Source: an uncultured Eubacteriales bacterium
GTDB lineage: Bacteria; Bacillota_A; Clostridia; Christensenellales; Aristaeellaceae
Assembly (NCBI GenBank): GCA_900321945.1
Contig: ONXY01000340.1
Location: forward strand, 1 to 5,084
Direction of reading: 5' to 3'
Length of the DNA: 5,084 nucleotides
Shown here: positions 5,002-5,084 of the stretch, piece by piece
Layout of the letters: the number at the start of each line of letters is the position of its first letter
How positions within the stretch are numbered: the stretch's first letter is position 1
Program-made: the position numbers and the translations under genes
The notes under the pieces: model-generated
What the model saw: the letters and a program-made list of their open reading frames with translations, nothing else
Told to the model about the DNA's origin: nothing
The model's database searches: none

Positions 5002-5074
5002 GGCCCCGTGGTCAAGAGGCCTAAGACATCGCCCTTTCACGGCGGTAACTCGGGTTCGAATCCCGACGGGGTCA
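5002..5074 (+). tRNA. tRNA-Glu (anticodon TTC)
   Basis: The 73-nt gene folds with acceptor GGCCCCG (5002-5008) pairing CGGGGTC (5067-5073), anticodon stem TCGCC/GGCGG (5029-5033, 5041-5045) and T stem TCGGG/CCCGA (5050-5054, 5062-5066). The loop CTTTCAC places TTC at 5036-5038, reading glutamate codons; the overall sequence closely follows the standard bacterial tRNA-Glu pattern. CCA is not encoded. It lies 25 nt after tRNA-Pro and is probably co-transcribed; more tRNAs may follow beyond the window. Confidence 0.97.
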
Positions 5075-5084
5075 CTCCTTTTTC

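Noticed and set aside
5075..5084. Short T-run after tRNA-Glu as a terminator
   Set aside because: No separate stem-loop precedes it other than the tRNA itself, and the window ends there; further tRNAs may follow.

Overview
The window carries a compact sialic acid (N-acetylneuraminate, Neu5Ac) / N-acetylmannosamine (ManNAc) utilisation locus followed by two tRNA genes. The organism looks like a GC-rich member of the Bacillota, most likely an anaerobic gut or rumen Clostridia relative. This rests on strong AGGAGG-type ribosome binding sites before nearly every gene, consensus TTGACA/TATAAT promoters, tRNAs without encoded CCA, and a CUT1-type sugar-binding protein. It is an inference, not a taxonomic proof.

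Layout. Positions 1-989 (minus strand) hold the first ~329 codons of an ABC-transporter extracellular solute-binding protein; its 3' end lies outside the window. Positions 990-1211 are a divergent control region with two back-to-back promoters, each with a TTGACA -35 box and a 17-bp spacer. Each promoter carries a related dyad (AAATGTA-n-TACATTT type) on its -10 or +1 region, and phased A-tracts lie between them. Rightward from there runs an operon-like series: a GntR/FadR-family regulator (1212-1913), nanE (1919-2611), nanK (2726-3643), nanQ/YhcH (3640-4095) and a cytoplasmic SGNH/GDSL esterase (4119-4760). Gaps are 5 bp, 114 bp (with two potential RNA hairpins), a 4-bp ATGA overlap, and 23 bp. 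After a 141-bp gap containing a near-consensus promoter come tRNA-Pro(TGG) and tRNA-Glu(TTC).

How the parts fit. The binding protein would deliver sialic acid or ManNAc to a membrane permease encoded outside the window. NanQ would speed anomer interconversion of Neu5Ac. A lyase (NanA), not in the window, would release ManNAc. NanK and NanE would then give ManNAc-6-P and GlcNAc-6-P. The SGNH enzyme may remove O-acetyl groups from imported sialic acid. The GntR protein probably represses both divergent transcripts by binding the two operators and is released by a sialic acid or amino-sugar ligand.

I see no mobile element, CRISPR array or clearly novel system. The best leads are the two-operator divergent switch with possible bent DNA, the cytosolic esterase in the nan operon, and the leader hairpins.
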